From NCBI GenBank assembly GCA_964445085.1, contig CAYUJV010000033.1:1-26444 (forward strand): a DNA stretch of 26,444 nt, given 5' to 3'. The stretch's first letter is position 1. Every line of letters begins with the position of its first letter. Below the pieces are notes generated by a model. That model saw only the letters and a list, made by a program, of their open reading frames with translations, had not been told where the DNA came from and ran no database searches. The position numbers were made by a program, and so were the translations under genes. This document shows, piece by piece, positions 14,812 through 22,981 of the stretch. This DNA comes from Thiobacter sp964445085. GTDB taxonomy: Bacteria > Pseudomonadota > Gammaproteobacteria > Burkholderiales > Thiobacteraceae.

Positions 14812-15186
14812 TCAGTAGGCCAGGGAATCGAAGCGCCTGGCCGCGCCGAGCAGCTCCACGCTGATCTGATTGGGCAGGCACAGGGCCGCGTCGCCGGCGC
14901 GGGACAGCCAGCCCTGCTTCACGCAGTACTGGCGCGGGCTCGGGTCGGAGGCGACGCGCACGCGGCGCTGGGCGATCTCGATCACGCTGGTGCCGAGGGG
15001 TCCATGGGCGAGGATGCGGCGGTCGGCGTCGAGCCCGGTGTCGGCGACGATGTGGCCCGCGGCGCGGACGACGACGCGGGTCGGCGCGTCGCCGTGCCAG
15101 GCCGCGGACATCAGCCAGCCCACCGCCAGCAGACCGCCGAGCAGGGTCAGCCAGTCGCCGGGGCGCAAATGATCGAGCGGGTTCAC
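14812..15186 (-). CDS. NusG domain II-containing membrane-anchored protein
   Basis: A 124-residue protein with one N-terminal membrane segment (about residues 12-30, WLTLLGGLLAVGWLMSAAW) and a small beta-rich domain with TSVIEIAQRRVRVASDPSPRQYCVKQGWLSRAGDAALCLPNQISVEL, the pattern of the extracytoplasmic NusG-II domain. Cys residues in QYCVKQGW and ALCLPN are typical. The start is a GTG at 15186 that overlaps the rapZ stop by 3 bases (GTGA), so translation is coupled to rapZ. It probably works with the Gx transporter downstream; a link to flavin transfer systems is known in some relatives but nothing here proves it. Confidence 0.85.
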   Translation of the reverse strand: MNPLDHLRPGDWLTLLGGLLAVGWLMSAAWHGDAPTRVVVRAAGHIVADTGLDADRRILAHGPLGTSVIEIAQRRVRVASDPSPRQYCVKQGWLSRAGDAALCLPNQISVELLGAARRFDSLAY

Positions 15187-16022
15187 GCGCTCAGGCCGCG
15201 GTGCCGCACCAGCACCTGGTACTCGGCGCGGAAGCGCTCCGCCAGGCGCTCGGTGAAATAGACCGACCGGTGCTGCCCGCCGGTGCAGCCGACGGCGACG
15301 GTGAGATAGGCGCGGTTGTCGCGGATGAAGCAGGGCAGCCATTTCTCGACGAAATAGCGGATGTCCGCCAGCATGCTGATGGCCGCCTCCTGCTGCTCGA
15401 TGAAGTCGATCACCGGCTGGTCGCGCCCGGTGAGCGGACGCAGTCGCGGGTCGTAGAACGGATTCGGCAGGCAGCGCACGTCGAACACGAAGTCCGCGTC
15501 CAGCGGCAGCCCGTGCTTGAAGCCGAAGGATTCGAACAGCAGCGTGATGCGCGAGCGGTCGAGTTCGAGGAAATCCTTGACCCAGCCGCGCAGGAGGTTG
15601 GGCGACAGCTCGCTGGTGTCGATGTGGTGGCCGAGCTCGCCGATTTCCGCCAGCGCCTCCCGTTCCGCCTCCACGCATTCGGGCAGGGTGCGCTGGTCGT
15701 CGGACAGGGGATGGCGGCGGCGCGTCTCGCTGTAGCGCTTGACCAGGGTCTCGGTGTTCGCTTCGAGGAACAGCACGCGCACGTCGATGCCCTGGTGGCG
15801 CAGGGCGTTCACGTGTTGCGGCAGCTGCTTGAGCGTCTCGCCGGTGCGCACATCGATGCTGATGGCGACCTGGTTGCGCCCTTCCTCGTTCAGCAGTTCG
15901 ATCAGCTGGGGCAGGAATTCCGCCGGCAGGTTGTCCACGCAGTAGTAGCCGGCGTCTTCCAGCACGTTGAGGACGATGCTCTTGCCGGAGCCGGACAGGC
16001 CGCTGACCAGGATCACCTGCAT
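15183..16022 (-). CDS. rapZ: RNase adapter/nucleotide-binding protein RapZ
   Basis: A 279-residue regulator. In enterobacteria it binds the small RNA GlmZ and directs its cleavage, controlling glucosamine-6-phosphate synthase. Walker A GLSGSGKS (8-15), the central PNPFYDPRLRPLTGRD, and the C-terminal GCTGGQHRSV with RHRGL are characteristic. Neither GlmY nor GlmZ can be recognised here. It lies 8 bases after hprK in the rpoN-hpf-ptsN-hprK-rapZ run. Confidence 0.97.
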   Translation of the reverse strand: MQVILVSGLSGSGKSIVLNVLEDAGYYCVDNLPAEFLPQLIELLNEEGRNQVAISIDVRTGETLKQLPQHVNALRHQGIDVRVLFLEANTETLVKRYSETRRRHPLSDDQRTLPECVEAEREALAEIGELGHHIDTSELSPNLLRGWVKDFLELDRSRITLLFESFGFKHGLPLDADFVFDVRCLPNPFYDPRLRPLTGRDQPVIDFIEQQEAAISMLADIRYFVEKWLPCFIRDNRAYLTVAVGCTGGQHRSVYFTERLAERFRAEYQVLVRHRGLSA

Positions 16023-16030
16023 CGCGCGCG

Positions 16031-16990
16031 CTATCTTTCTTCGTCCTCGCTCTCGCTCGCCCGCAGGAACTGGTCGTGGCGATCGAGGAACTGCTGGCTG
16101 CTGACGATGCCGCGCAGCTGGAGGATGTGGCTGCGCACGGCGACCTCCACCAGCACCGCGATGTTGCGGCCGGCGGCCACCGGCAGCCTGGCCTTGGGGA
16201 TGCTGACGCCGAGAATCTCCTGGGTTTCCTGCTGCATGTGCAGGCGGTCGTAGCCGGCGGTGTGGATGTCCTCCGGCTGCTCCAGGTGCACGATGAAGCG
16301 CAGGGTCTTCTTCGGTTTCACCGCCACCTCGCCGTACAGGGCGCGGATGTTGAGGATGCCCAGCCCGCGCACCTCGATGAAGTCCTGCAGCAGCGAGGGG
16401 CAGCGGCCTTCGAGGGTGTCGGGCGAGGTCTGGTAGATCTCCACGATGTCGTCGGCGATGAGGCGGTGGCCGCGGGTGATCAGTTCCAGCGCCAGCTCGC
16501 TCTTGCCGATGGCGGCGTCGCCGGTGATGAGCACGCCGATGCCCATGACCTCCATGAACACGCCGTGCAGGGTGACGAAGTCGGCCAGGGTCTTGGCCAG
16601 GTAATGGCTCAGCACCTGCATCACGCGCGGGCTGGCCTGAGGTGACGCGAACAGCGGCGTTTCGGTGCGGTTGGCGGCATCGAGCAGGGCCTGCGGCACA
16701 CGCTCGCCGTTGGCGACGATCACCGCCGCGAGCTCGGTCGAGAACAGATGCTCGATCGCCTGCTCGAGGCCCGCCTGATCCAGGCTGCGCAGATAATCCA
16801 TCTCGGCGCAGCCGAGCATCTGCACCCGGTTCGGGTGCACGAAATTGAGATGGCCGATGAGCGCCAGCGACGGCTTCGACACCGTTTCGCTGGTCAGCAC
16901 CCGCTCGCCGCCGGTGATGCCCGCCACCCAGCTCAGCTCCAGCTTGGTGCGGGTTTCCTCGTACAGGCGCTGGACGTTAATTTGCGGCAT
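16031..16990 (-). CDS. hprK: HPr kinase/phosphorylase
   Basis: A 319-residue bifunctional enzyme that phosphorylates and dephosphorylates a serine of HPr. The P-loop is GDAAIGKS (157-164), conserved His144 lies in LHGVFMEV, and the signature EVRGLGILNIRALYG spans about 207-220. Its ATG lies inside the 3' end of ptsN (14-base overlap). HPr and enzyme I are not in this window, so their genes must lie elsewhere. HprK in this context is typical of Betaproteobacteria and absent from E. coli. Confidence 0.97.
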   Translation of the reverse strand: MPQINVQRLYEETRTKLELSWVAGITGGERVLTSETVSKPSLALIGHLNFVHPNRVQMLGCAEMDYLRSLDQAGLEQAIEHLFSTELAAVIVANGERVPQALLDAANRTETPLFASPQASPRVMQVLSHYLAKTLADFVTLHGVFMEVMGIGVLITGDAAIGKSELALELITRGHRLIADDIVEIYQTSPDTLEGRCPSLLQDFIEVRGLGILNIRALYGEVAVKPKKTLRFIVHLEQPEDIHTAGYDRLHMQQETQEILGVSIPKARLPVAAGRNIAVLVEVAVRSHILQLRGIVSSQQFLDRHDQFLRASESEDEER

Positions 16991-17438
16991 GGCTCTCGCT
17001 GAACAACTGGTAGATGGCGTCGGGGTCGTCGAGGCTTTGCAGCCGCTCGCGGAAGGATTTTTCGCCGAGGCAGTGCGCCAGCTCCGACAGGATCTGCAGA
17101 TGCAGGTCGGTGGCGGCCTCGGGCACGAGCAGCACGAAAATCAGGTTGACCGGCAGGCCGTCGGGGGCGCCGAAGGGCACCGGCGCGCGGGTGCGGACGA
17201 AGCAGCCGTAGGCCTGCTTGAGGCCCTTGATGCGGCCGTGGGGGATGGCCACGCCCTGGCCCAGGCCGGTCGAGCCGAGCTTCTCCCGGGCCAGCAGGCT
17301 GGCGGTGATGGTCTTCGCCGGCACGTTGAGCAAGCCGGCGAGCCGGGTGCCCACTTCCTCGTACAGGCTGTCCTTGGACGCCGCCGGCACGTCCAGCAGG
17401 ACGCGTTCCGGGGCGAGGAGGGTGGCGAGGAGGGGCAT
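16977..17438 (-). CDS. ptsN: Nitrogen-PTS EIIA component
   Basis: A 153-residue EIIA-Ntr, the last phosphate acceptor of the nitrogen-related PTS, which regulates targets such as potassium transport and sigma-54-linked processes in other bacteria. The phospho-accepting His67 is in GVAIPHGRI; LGSTGLGQG precedes it and VNLIFVLLVPEAATDLHLQILSELA follows. It is positioned between hpf and hprK, the conserved rpoN neighbourhood. The stop region overlaps the hprK start. Confidence 0.97.
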   Translation of the reverse strand: MPLLATLLAPERVLLDVPAASKDSLYEEVGTRLAGLLNVPAKTITASLLAREKLGSTGLGQGVAIPHGRIKGLKQAYGCFVRTRAPVPFGAPDGLPVNLIFVLLVPEAATDLHLQILSELAHCLGEKSFRERLQSLDDPDAIYQLFSESHAAN

Positions 17439-17464
17439 GATTGCGGATCGCGCTCCGCGCGGGC

Positions 17465-17785
17465 TTACTCGGCCGCCTGGTGCTTGAGCGCTTCGCGCCC
17501 GTGGCCGCCGTTCTTTTCCTTGTGCTTCAGGACCTGGCGGTCGAGCTTGTCGGCCAGGGCGTCGATGGCGGCATACATGTCGTTGTCCTCGCTCTCGGCG
17601 AAGATGTCCTTGCCGCTCACGTGGATGTTGGCTTCGGCCTTCTGCGCCAGCTTCTCCACCGTCAGGATCACGTTGACGTCGATCACGTGGTCGAAGTGGC
17701 GGGTGATGCGGTCCAGCTTGCTGTTCACGTAGTCGCGGATGGCGGGCGTGACTTCCAGATGATGGCCGGTGACGGTGAGGTTCAT
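17465..17785 (-). CDS. hpf: Ribosome hibernation promoting factor, short form
   Basis: A 106-residue protein that binds the small subunit and dimerises or idles ribosomes in stationary phase. It starts MNLTVTGHHLEVTPAIRDYV and has the usual KLDRITRHFDHVIDVNV core; there is no C-terminal extension as in the long form. An AGGAG precedes the ATG, 15 bases behind the rpoN stop, and ptsN follows after 26 bases. Confidence 0.96.
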   Translation of the reverse strand: MNLTVTGHHLEVTPAIRDYVNSKLDRITRHFDHVIDVNVILTVEKLAQKAEANIHVSGKDIFAESEDNDMYAAIDALADKLDRQVLKHKEKNGGHGREALKHQAAE

Positions 17786-17800
17786 GATGCGGGCTCCTGG

Positions 17801-19258
17801 TTAGAACGACTTGCGAAGATTGACCGGGGGGATCTGCAGGGATTCCCGGTATTTGGCAATGGTGCGGCGCGCGACGATGATGCCCTGCTTGGACAGGATG
17901 TCGGCGATCTGGCTATCGGACAGCGGGCGCTTGGGGTCTTCCGCGCCGACCAGCTGCTTGATCAGGGCGCGGATGGCGGTGGCCGAGCACGCCCCGCCGG
18001 AATCGGTGGCGACGTGGCTGCCGAAGAAGTACTTGAGCTCGAAGGTGCCGCGCGGCGTCAGGATGTATTTCTGGGTGGTCACGCGCGACACGGTGGATTC
18101 GTGCAGATCCACCTCCTCGGCGATCTCGCGCAGCACGAGCGGGCGCATGGCGACGTCGCCGTGCTCGAAGAAGTGGCGCTGGCGGTCGACGATGGCCTGG
18201 GACACGCGCAGGATGGTGTCGAAGCGCTGCTGGACGTTCTTGATCAGCCAGCGCGCCTCCTGCAGCTGGCCGGCGAGCTCCTTGTTGGCGCCGTTGCGCG
18301 CCCGGCGCAGGATGTCGGCGTAGACGCGGTTGATGCGCAGCTTGGGCATCGCCTCCGGGTTCAGCCGCACCACCCAGCGCCCCTTGATCTTGCGCACCTC
18401 GACGTCGTGCACGATGTAGCGGGTGTCCTCGCGCCCGTATCCGGCGCCGGGCCGCGGGTTGAGGCGGGTGATCAGGTCGCGCGCCTCGCGCAGCTCCTCG
18501 TCCGAGCACTGCAGCAGCTTCTTGAGCTTGGTGAAGTCGCGCGCCGCGAGCAATTCCAGGTGATCCTTGACGATGGCCAGCGCATGCTCCCGCGCGTCCT
18601 CTTCGTCGGACAGGCTTTCCAGCTGCAGGGTCAGGCACTCCGCCAAGTCGCGCGCGCCGACGCCCACCGGATCCATGTTCTGCAGGTGCTTGAGCGCGGT
18701 CTGCAGTTCCAGCAGATCGACCTCCAGCTCGGGCGGCAGCATCTCGGCGATGTCCTCCAGCGGCTGCTTCAGGTAGCCGTCCTCGTCCAGCGCGTCGATC
18801 AGCAGCGTGACCATGGTCTTGTCGCGGTCCGACAGGTTGAGCAGGTTGACCTGCCACAGCAGGTGCTCGCGCAGGGTTTCCGTGCCCGCGGGCAGCTGGG
18901 GATAGTCCTGCTCCTCGTCGTCGTGGCGCGCGCCGGCGCTGGGGATGTCGTCATCCCACAGGGAATCATGGGACTCGATGTGCTCGGCGCTGACTTCGGG
19001 TTCGGGCGGGGCCGCCGCTTCCTCGGCGGACTCGCCGCCGGAGACGCCGGCCCCGGCTTCGAAGCCCTCGCCGGGCGGGGCGGGCGCGGCTTCTTCGTTT
19101 TCCAGGTCGTAGCGTTCCAGCAGGGGGTTGTCCTGCAGGATGGTCTCCAGCTCCTGGTTCAGCTCCAGCGTGGAGAGCTGCAGCAAGCGGATCGACTGCT
19201 GCAGCTGTGGCGTGAGCGTGAGCTGTTGGGAGAGTTTGAGCTGTAAGCTGTGTTTCAT
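17801..19258 (-). CDS. rpoN: RNA polymerase sigma-54 factor
   Basis: A 485-residue sigma factor. Region I is Gln/Leu-rich (LQLKLSQQLTLTPQLQQSIRLLQLS), region II is acidic (about residues 45-130, with many Glu/Asp), followed by the core-binding domain (MDPVGVGARDLAECL), the helix-turn-helix region (REIAEEVDLHESTVSRVTTQKY) and the RpoN box ARRTIAKYRE at 463-472. All are intact. It is 72 bases downstream of lptB. The two -24/-12 promoters at 11077-11092 and 25729-25744 are candidate targets of its product. Confidence 0.98.
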   Translation of the reverse strand: MKHSLQLKLSQQLTLTPQLQQSIRLLQLSTLELNQELETILQDNPLLERYDLENEEAAPAPPGEGFEAGAGVSGGESAEEAAAPPEPEVSAEHIESHDSLWDDDIPSAGARHDDEEQDYPQLPAGTETLREHLLWQVNLLNLSDRDKTMVTLLIDALDEDGYLKQPLEDIAEMLPPELEVDLLELQTALKHLQNMDPVGVGARDLAECLTLQLESLSDEEDAREHALAIVKDHLELLAARDFTKLKKLLQCSDEELREARDLITRLNPRPGAGYGREDTRYIVHDVEVRKIKGRWVVRLNPEAMPKLRINRVYADILRRARNGANKELAGQLQEARWLIKNVQQRFDTILRVSQAIVDRQRHFFEHGDVAMRPLVLREIAEEVDLHESTVSRVTTQKYILTPRGTFELKYFFGSHVATDSGGACSATAIRALIKQLVGAEDPKRPLSDSQIADILSKQGIIVARRTIAKYRESLQIPPVNLRKSF

Positions 19259-19330
19259 GAGGGGGAGAAGGCCCTGCCACCTGCCTGCCGAGTCATGGTT
19301 TGCGCGGCCCGCGCTGGCGCAAGCAATCGC

Positions 19331-20053
<723 letters not shown>

Positions 20054-20057
20054 GCGC

Positions 20058-20651
20058 TCAGGGCTGGCTGGTGCCGTCCGCCGGGCGCAGGCGGATGCCC
20101 TCTCCGGCCGGCGCCGGGGGCGGATTCTTGGGCTTGGGCTGGATCACCGCGCGCACGCGGCCCTTCGGGTTGACGTCGGTGACGGCCTCCTTGCCGCCCT
20201 TCACCTGGAAGAATTCGGTCCTGCCGTCGTAGGAGATGTAGCTGCCGCGCACCTCGTCCTGGCCGCGCTTGACGCGGGCGTTGGTGAACAGCTCGAGCTT
20301 GTCGCGCTTGCCGTCGTACTCGATGCGATGGGCCCAGCCTTCGATGTATTCGTCCACGCCGTCAAGCTTCTGGCGGAAGCTCGCCGGATTGCCGTAGGCG
20401 GTGCCGGTGGAGAAGCCTTCCGCGTCCTGCTTCACCACCAGCTTGTCGGCCAGGATCAGCAGCGTGCCCTGGGTCAGGCGGACGTTGCCCTCGTACACGC
20501 TGACCTTGGTCGCGTCGTTCACTTCCATCGTGTCCGCTTCCAGATTGATCGGCTTGTCGCGGTCGGCCTGCTCGGCGTGAGCCGCCGGCGCGAGCAGCGC
20601 CAGGCAGGCGAGGACACCAAGGGCGGCGGCCCTAGCGTGGGGGTTTCTCAT
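20058..20651 (-). CDS. lptA: Periplasmic LPS-transport protein LptA
   Basis: A 197-residue bridge protein that carries LPS across the periplasm. A signal peptide (about residues 1-26, ending AHA) precedes the OstA-like beta-jellyroll (INLEADTMEVNDATKVSVYEGNVRLTQG, VKQDAEGFSTGTAYGNPASFRQK, VRGSYISYDGRTEFFQVKGG). The C-terminus after about 165 is Pro-rich (KPKNPPPAPAGEG), a common variable end. The gene overlaps lptC by 20 bases. Confidence 0.95.
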   Translation of the reverse strand: MRNPHARAAALGVLACLALLAPAAHAEQADRDKPINLEADTMEVNDATKVSVYEGNVRLTQGTLLILADKLVVKQDAEGFSTGTAYGNPASFRQKLDGVDEYIEGWAHRIEYDGKRDKLELFTNARVKRGQDEVRGSYISYDGRTEFFQVKGGKEAVTDVNPKGRVRAVIQPKPKNPPPAPAGEGIRLRPADGTSQP

Positions 20652-21207
20652 AGCGGACCTTCACCCGGGAAAGAATCTTGAATAGTTGCGTCTTGCTGTC
20701 CAATTTTAAGCCAACCCCCGTGATATGGGTATGCGCATCGTCGATGGTGACGGGCCGGTCGGTCGTCGCCAGCTCCTTGTCCGGGACGATATGGAGCGAG
20801 CTGGTGCGCAACACCAGCTCGCTCTTGTCGCCGTAGGCCTCGCGGATCACCTGCACGTTGTCGTAGAGCGAGATTTCCTTGCCGTCCTTGGACACCGTGC
20901 CGCGCTGGGACAGGGCGTGCAGCGGCGCGGCGGTGGCGTTGAAGCGGGTGAAGTGGGGGCGTTCGAGATCGGTGCTGTCGTCGTCCGGGTGGTGGGTCAT
21001 TTTCACCGCCGCCAGGGCGTAGCGCGGCTGTCCATCCTCCCCCAGGCTCAGGGCGCTGAAATTCTCGACGATGATGTCGGGGTCGTGGCGGGTGCTGCCG
21101 TCGCGCTTGGGGGCCGGCGGTTCCACCACCTGGGCGAGCCAGAAGGTGAGCGCCGCGAACAGCCCGAGCAGGACGATGGCTGCCCACGCGGCGAGGTTGC
21201 GCGTCAT
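20632..21207 (-). CDS. lptC: LPS export system protein LptC
   Basis: A 191-residue membrane-anchored periplasmic protein that passes LPS from LptFGB to LptA. One N-terminal membrane helix (about 8-27) and the LptC-like domain (DIIVENFSALSLGEDGQPRYALAAVKMTHH, VSKDGKEISLYDNVQV, THITGVGLKLDSKTQLFKILSRVKVRYE) are clear. The ATG overlaps the kdsC stop by 4 bases. Confidence 0.95.
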   Translation of the reverse strand: MTRNLAAWAAIVLLGLFAALTFWLAQVVEPPAPKRDGSTRHDPDIIVENFSALSLGEDGQPRYALAAVKMTHHPDDDSTDLERPHFTRFNATAAPLHALSQRGTVSKDGKEISLYDNVQVIREAYGDKSELVLRTSSLHIVPDKELATTDRPVTIDDAHTHITGVGLKLDSKTQLFKILSRVKVRYEKPPR

Positions 21208-21767
21208 CGCAGATAGGGCGCCATCTGCGCGTCGAAGGTGCCCTGCGCGTGCATGATGAGTTCGCACACTTCACGCACGGCGCCGCGCCCGCCGCCGAGG
21301 GTGGTGACATGGTGCGCGTACTGCTTGACCAGCGCCGGGGCGGCGGGCACGGTGATCGCCAGCCCGCACCGGCGCATGACCGGAAGATCGACCACGTCGT
21401 CGCCCATGTAGGCGATCTGCTCGGGCGCGGCGCCAAGCTCGCCGAGCAGGTGCTGGTAGGCCTCGAGCTTGTTTTCCGCGCCCTGATAGAGATGGGTGAT
21501 GCCCAGATTGCGCGCGCGGTGGATCATCAGCTGCGACTTGCGCGCGGTGATGATGGCCAGCTCGACCCCGGAGCGCTTGAGCATCTTCATGCCGTGGCCA
21601 TCGAGGGAATAGAAGGCCTTGTACTCCTGTCCGTCGTCGGCGAGGTAGAGCGAGCCGTCGGTGAGGATGCCGTCGACGTCGAAGATGACGAGCTTGAGCC
21701 GGCTCGCCCGCTGCCGGACTTCGTCCAGGGACAGCGGAGCGGATGGGAGAATGTCTGGATGCGTCAT
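21204..21767 (-). CDS. kdsC: 3-deoxy-manno-octulosonate-8-phosphatase
   Basis: A 187-residue HAD-family phosphatase that releases Kdo from Kdo-8-phosphate. Nucleophile Asp30 and Asp32 lie in IFDVDGILTDG; the tetramer-forming small HAD layout without a cap domain, GHGMKMLKRSG, IITARKS and YMGDDVVDLPVM complete the active site. The ATG at 21767 has a purine-rich AGAGG close upstream; a GTG at 21782 in frame is the alternative and would add 5 residues. Confidence 0.96.
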   Translation of the reverse strand: MTHPDILPSAPLSLDEVRQRASRLKLVIFDVDGILTDGSLYLADDGQEYKAFYSLDGHGMKMLKRSGVELAIITARKSQLMIHRARNLGITHLYQGAENKLEAYQHLLGELGAAPEQIAYMGDDVVDLPVMRRCGLAITVPAAPALVKQYAHHVTTLGGGRGAVREVCELIMHAQGTFDAQMAPYLR

Positions 21768-21789
21768 GTCGCCTCTCGTCACCGCGCCG

Positions 21790-22794
21790 CTACACCACGC
21801 CGGCGCGCATCAGATCATGCATGCTCAGCGCGCCGACGAGATGCCCTGCACCGTCCACCACCAGCAGGCTGTAGACCTTGAAGTCCTGCATGTGCTGCAC
21901 CGCTTCCGCGGCCAGCTTGCCCGGGGCGATGGTGTGCGGCTTGCGGGTCATCACCTCGGCCACCGGCGTGGCGTGGATGTCGCAGCCGCGGTCCAGGCTG
22001 CGGCGCAGGTCGCCGTCGGTATAGATGCCGACCACGCGCTGGTCGGCATCCACCACCGCCGTCATGCCCATGCCTTTCTTCGTCATCTCCAGCAGGGCGT
22101 CGCGCAGCGTGGCGGATTCCCCGATTCTTGGCAGGGCGTCCCCGGTGCGCATCACGTCCGACACGTGCACCAGCAGGCGCCGCCCCAGTGCGCCGCCGGG
22201 GTGGGAGCGGGCGAAGTCCTCCGAGCCGAAGCCGCGCGCATCCAGCAGGGCGATTGCCAGCGCGTCGCCGAGGGCGAGCGCGGCGGTGGTGCTGGCGGTC
22301 GGCGCGAGACCCAGCGGGCAGGCTTCCTTGGCGACGCTCGCATCCAGGTGCGCATCGGCCTCGCGCGCCAGGCTGGACTGCGGATTGCCGGTCATGGCGA
22401 TGAGCTTGGCGCCGGTGCGCTTGAGGATGGGCACGATGGTGAGCAGCTCCGGGCTCTCGCCGGAATTGGACAGCGCGATCACCACGTCGTCGCGGGTGAT
22501 CATGCCGAGGTCGCCGTGGCTGGCTTCGCCCGGGTGCACGAAGAAGGCGGGTGTGCCGGTGCTGGCCAGGGTCGAGGCGATCTTGCGCGCAATGTGGCCG
22601 GACTTGCCCATGCCGCTGACCACGATGCGACCGCGGCAGTTGAGGATGAGATCGAGCGCCGCGGTGAAGTTCGCATCCAGCCGGTCGCTCAACGCCTGCA
22701 CCGCCTGCGCCTCGATGGCGAGCACTTCGCGCGCCAGGGCCAGCGCCTGTGCGCCGGCGTGGGCGGCGGGAGTGGGGGATTTGCCGTGTGACAT
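21790..22794 (-). CDS. kdsD: D-arabinose-5-phosphate isomerase
   Basis: A 334-residue enzyme that converts ribulose-5-phosphate to arabinose-5-phosphate, the first step to Kdo. An N-terminal SIS domain (about 40-190; GRIVVSGMGKSGHIARKIASTLASTGTPAFF, SNSGESPELL) is followed by a pair of CBS domains (about 205-330; VSDVMRTGDALPRI, GIYTDGDLRRSLDRG, VAEVMTRKP). It leads the kdsDC-lptCAB run. The ATG at 22794 lies only about two bases after the expected transcription start of its extended -10 promoter, so the mRNA may be nearly leaderless; no Shine-Dalgarno is visible. A longer in-frame start at 22896 would cross the promoter and is rejected. Confidence 0.96.
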   Translation of the reverse strand: MSHGKSPTPAAHAGAQALALAREVLAIEAQAVQALSDRLDANFTAALDLILNCRGRIVVSGMGKSGHIARKIASTLASTGTPAFFVHPGEASHGDLGMITRDDVVIALSNSGESPELLTIVPILKRTGAKLIAMTGNPQSSLAREADAHLDASVAKEACPLGLAPTASTTAALALGDALAIALLDARGFGSEDFARSHPGGALGRRLLVHVSDVMRTGDALPRIGESATLRDALLEMTKKGMGMTAVVDADQRVVGIYTDGDLRRSLDRGCDIHATPVAEVMTRKPHTIAPGKLAAEAVQHMQDFKVYSLLVVDGAGHLVGALSMHDLMRAGVV

Positions 22795-22802
22795 GGGCCG
22801 GA

Positions 22803-22811
22803 AGTATATCA
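22803..22811 (-). promoter_or_regulatory. Extended -10 promoter element for kdsD
   Basis: On the minus strand this reads TGATATACT, a TGnTATAAT-like extended -10. No good -35 lies 16-18 bases upstream, as is usual for this promoter type. The element is the mirror image of the one at 22844-22852. Confidence 0.6.
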
Positions 22812-22843
22812 GCGGCCGCCGCGCCGCGCAGTCAGACGCGGCT

Positions 22844-22852
22844 TGATATACT
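22844..22852 (+). promoter_or_regulatory. Extended -10 promoter element for the CPA2 antiporter
   Basis: TGATATACT on the plus strand, identical to the kdsD element on the other strand, with 32 bases between. It predicts a start near 22859 and a leader of about 120 bases before the antiporter ATG. Confidence 0.55.
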
Positions 22853-22895
22853 CGGTTCGGCCGAGTCGCTTCCCCGGGGCGCAGATTTTCCATCA

Positions 22896-22961
22896 CGCAG
22901 TACGCGGAGGAGGCGAAGTTTTCAAATCGGGTTTTCCTCCGTGTCCTCCGCGTACTCTGCG
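22896..22961. repeat. Large imperfect hairpin in the antiporter leader
   Basis: The left arm (22896-22911) and right arm (22944-22961) are reverse complements over 16 bases apart from a 2-base (CT) bulge, with a 32-base loop. The arms are made of TCCTCCG/CGTACT/CTGCGG blocks. A T-run follows at 22970-22976, directly before the antiporter start at 22982. Similar sequences of this composition recur in many bacterial genomes as I remember them, so a dispersed repeat is possible. Confidence 0.6.
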
Positions 22962-22981
22962 GTTCAAGGTTTTTTTAGCTG

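Noticed and set aside
17441..19246. 601-codon open frame on plus opposite rpoN and hpf
   Set aside because: Shadow of rpoN and hpf on the complementary strand, composed of repeated Val/Gln/Leu/Asp patterns without a domain.
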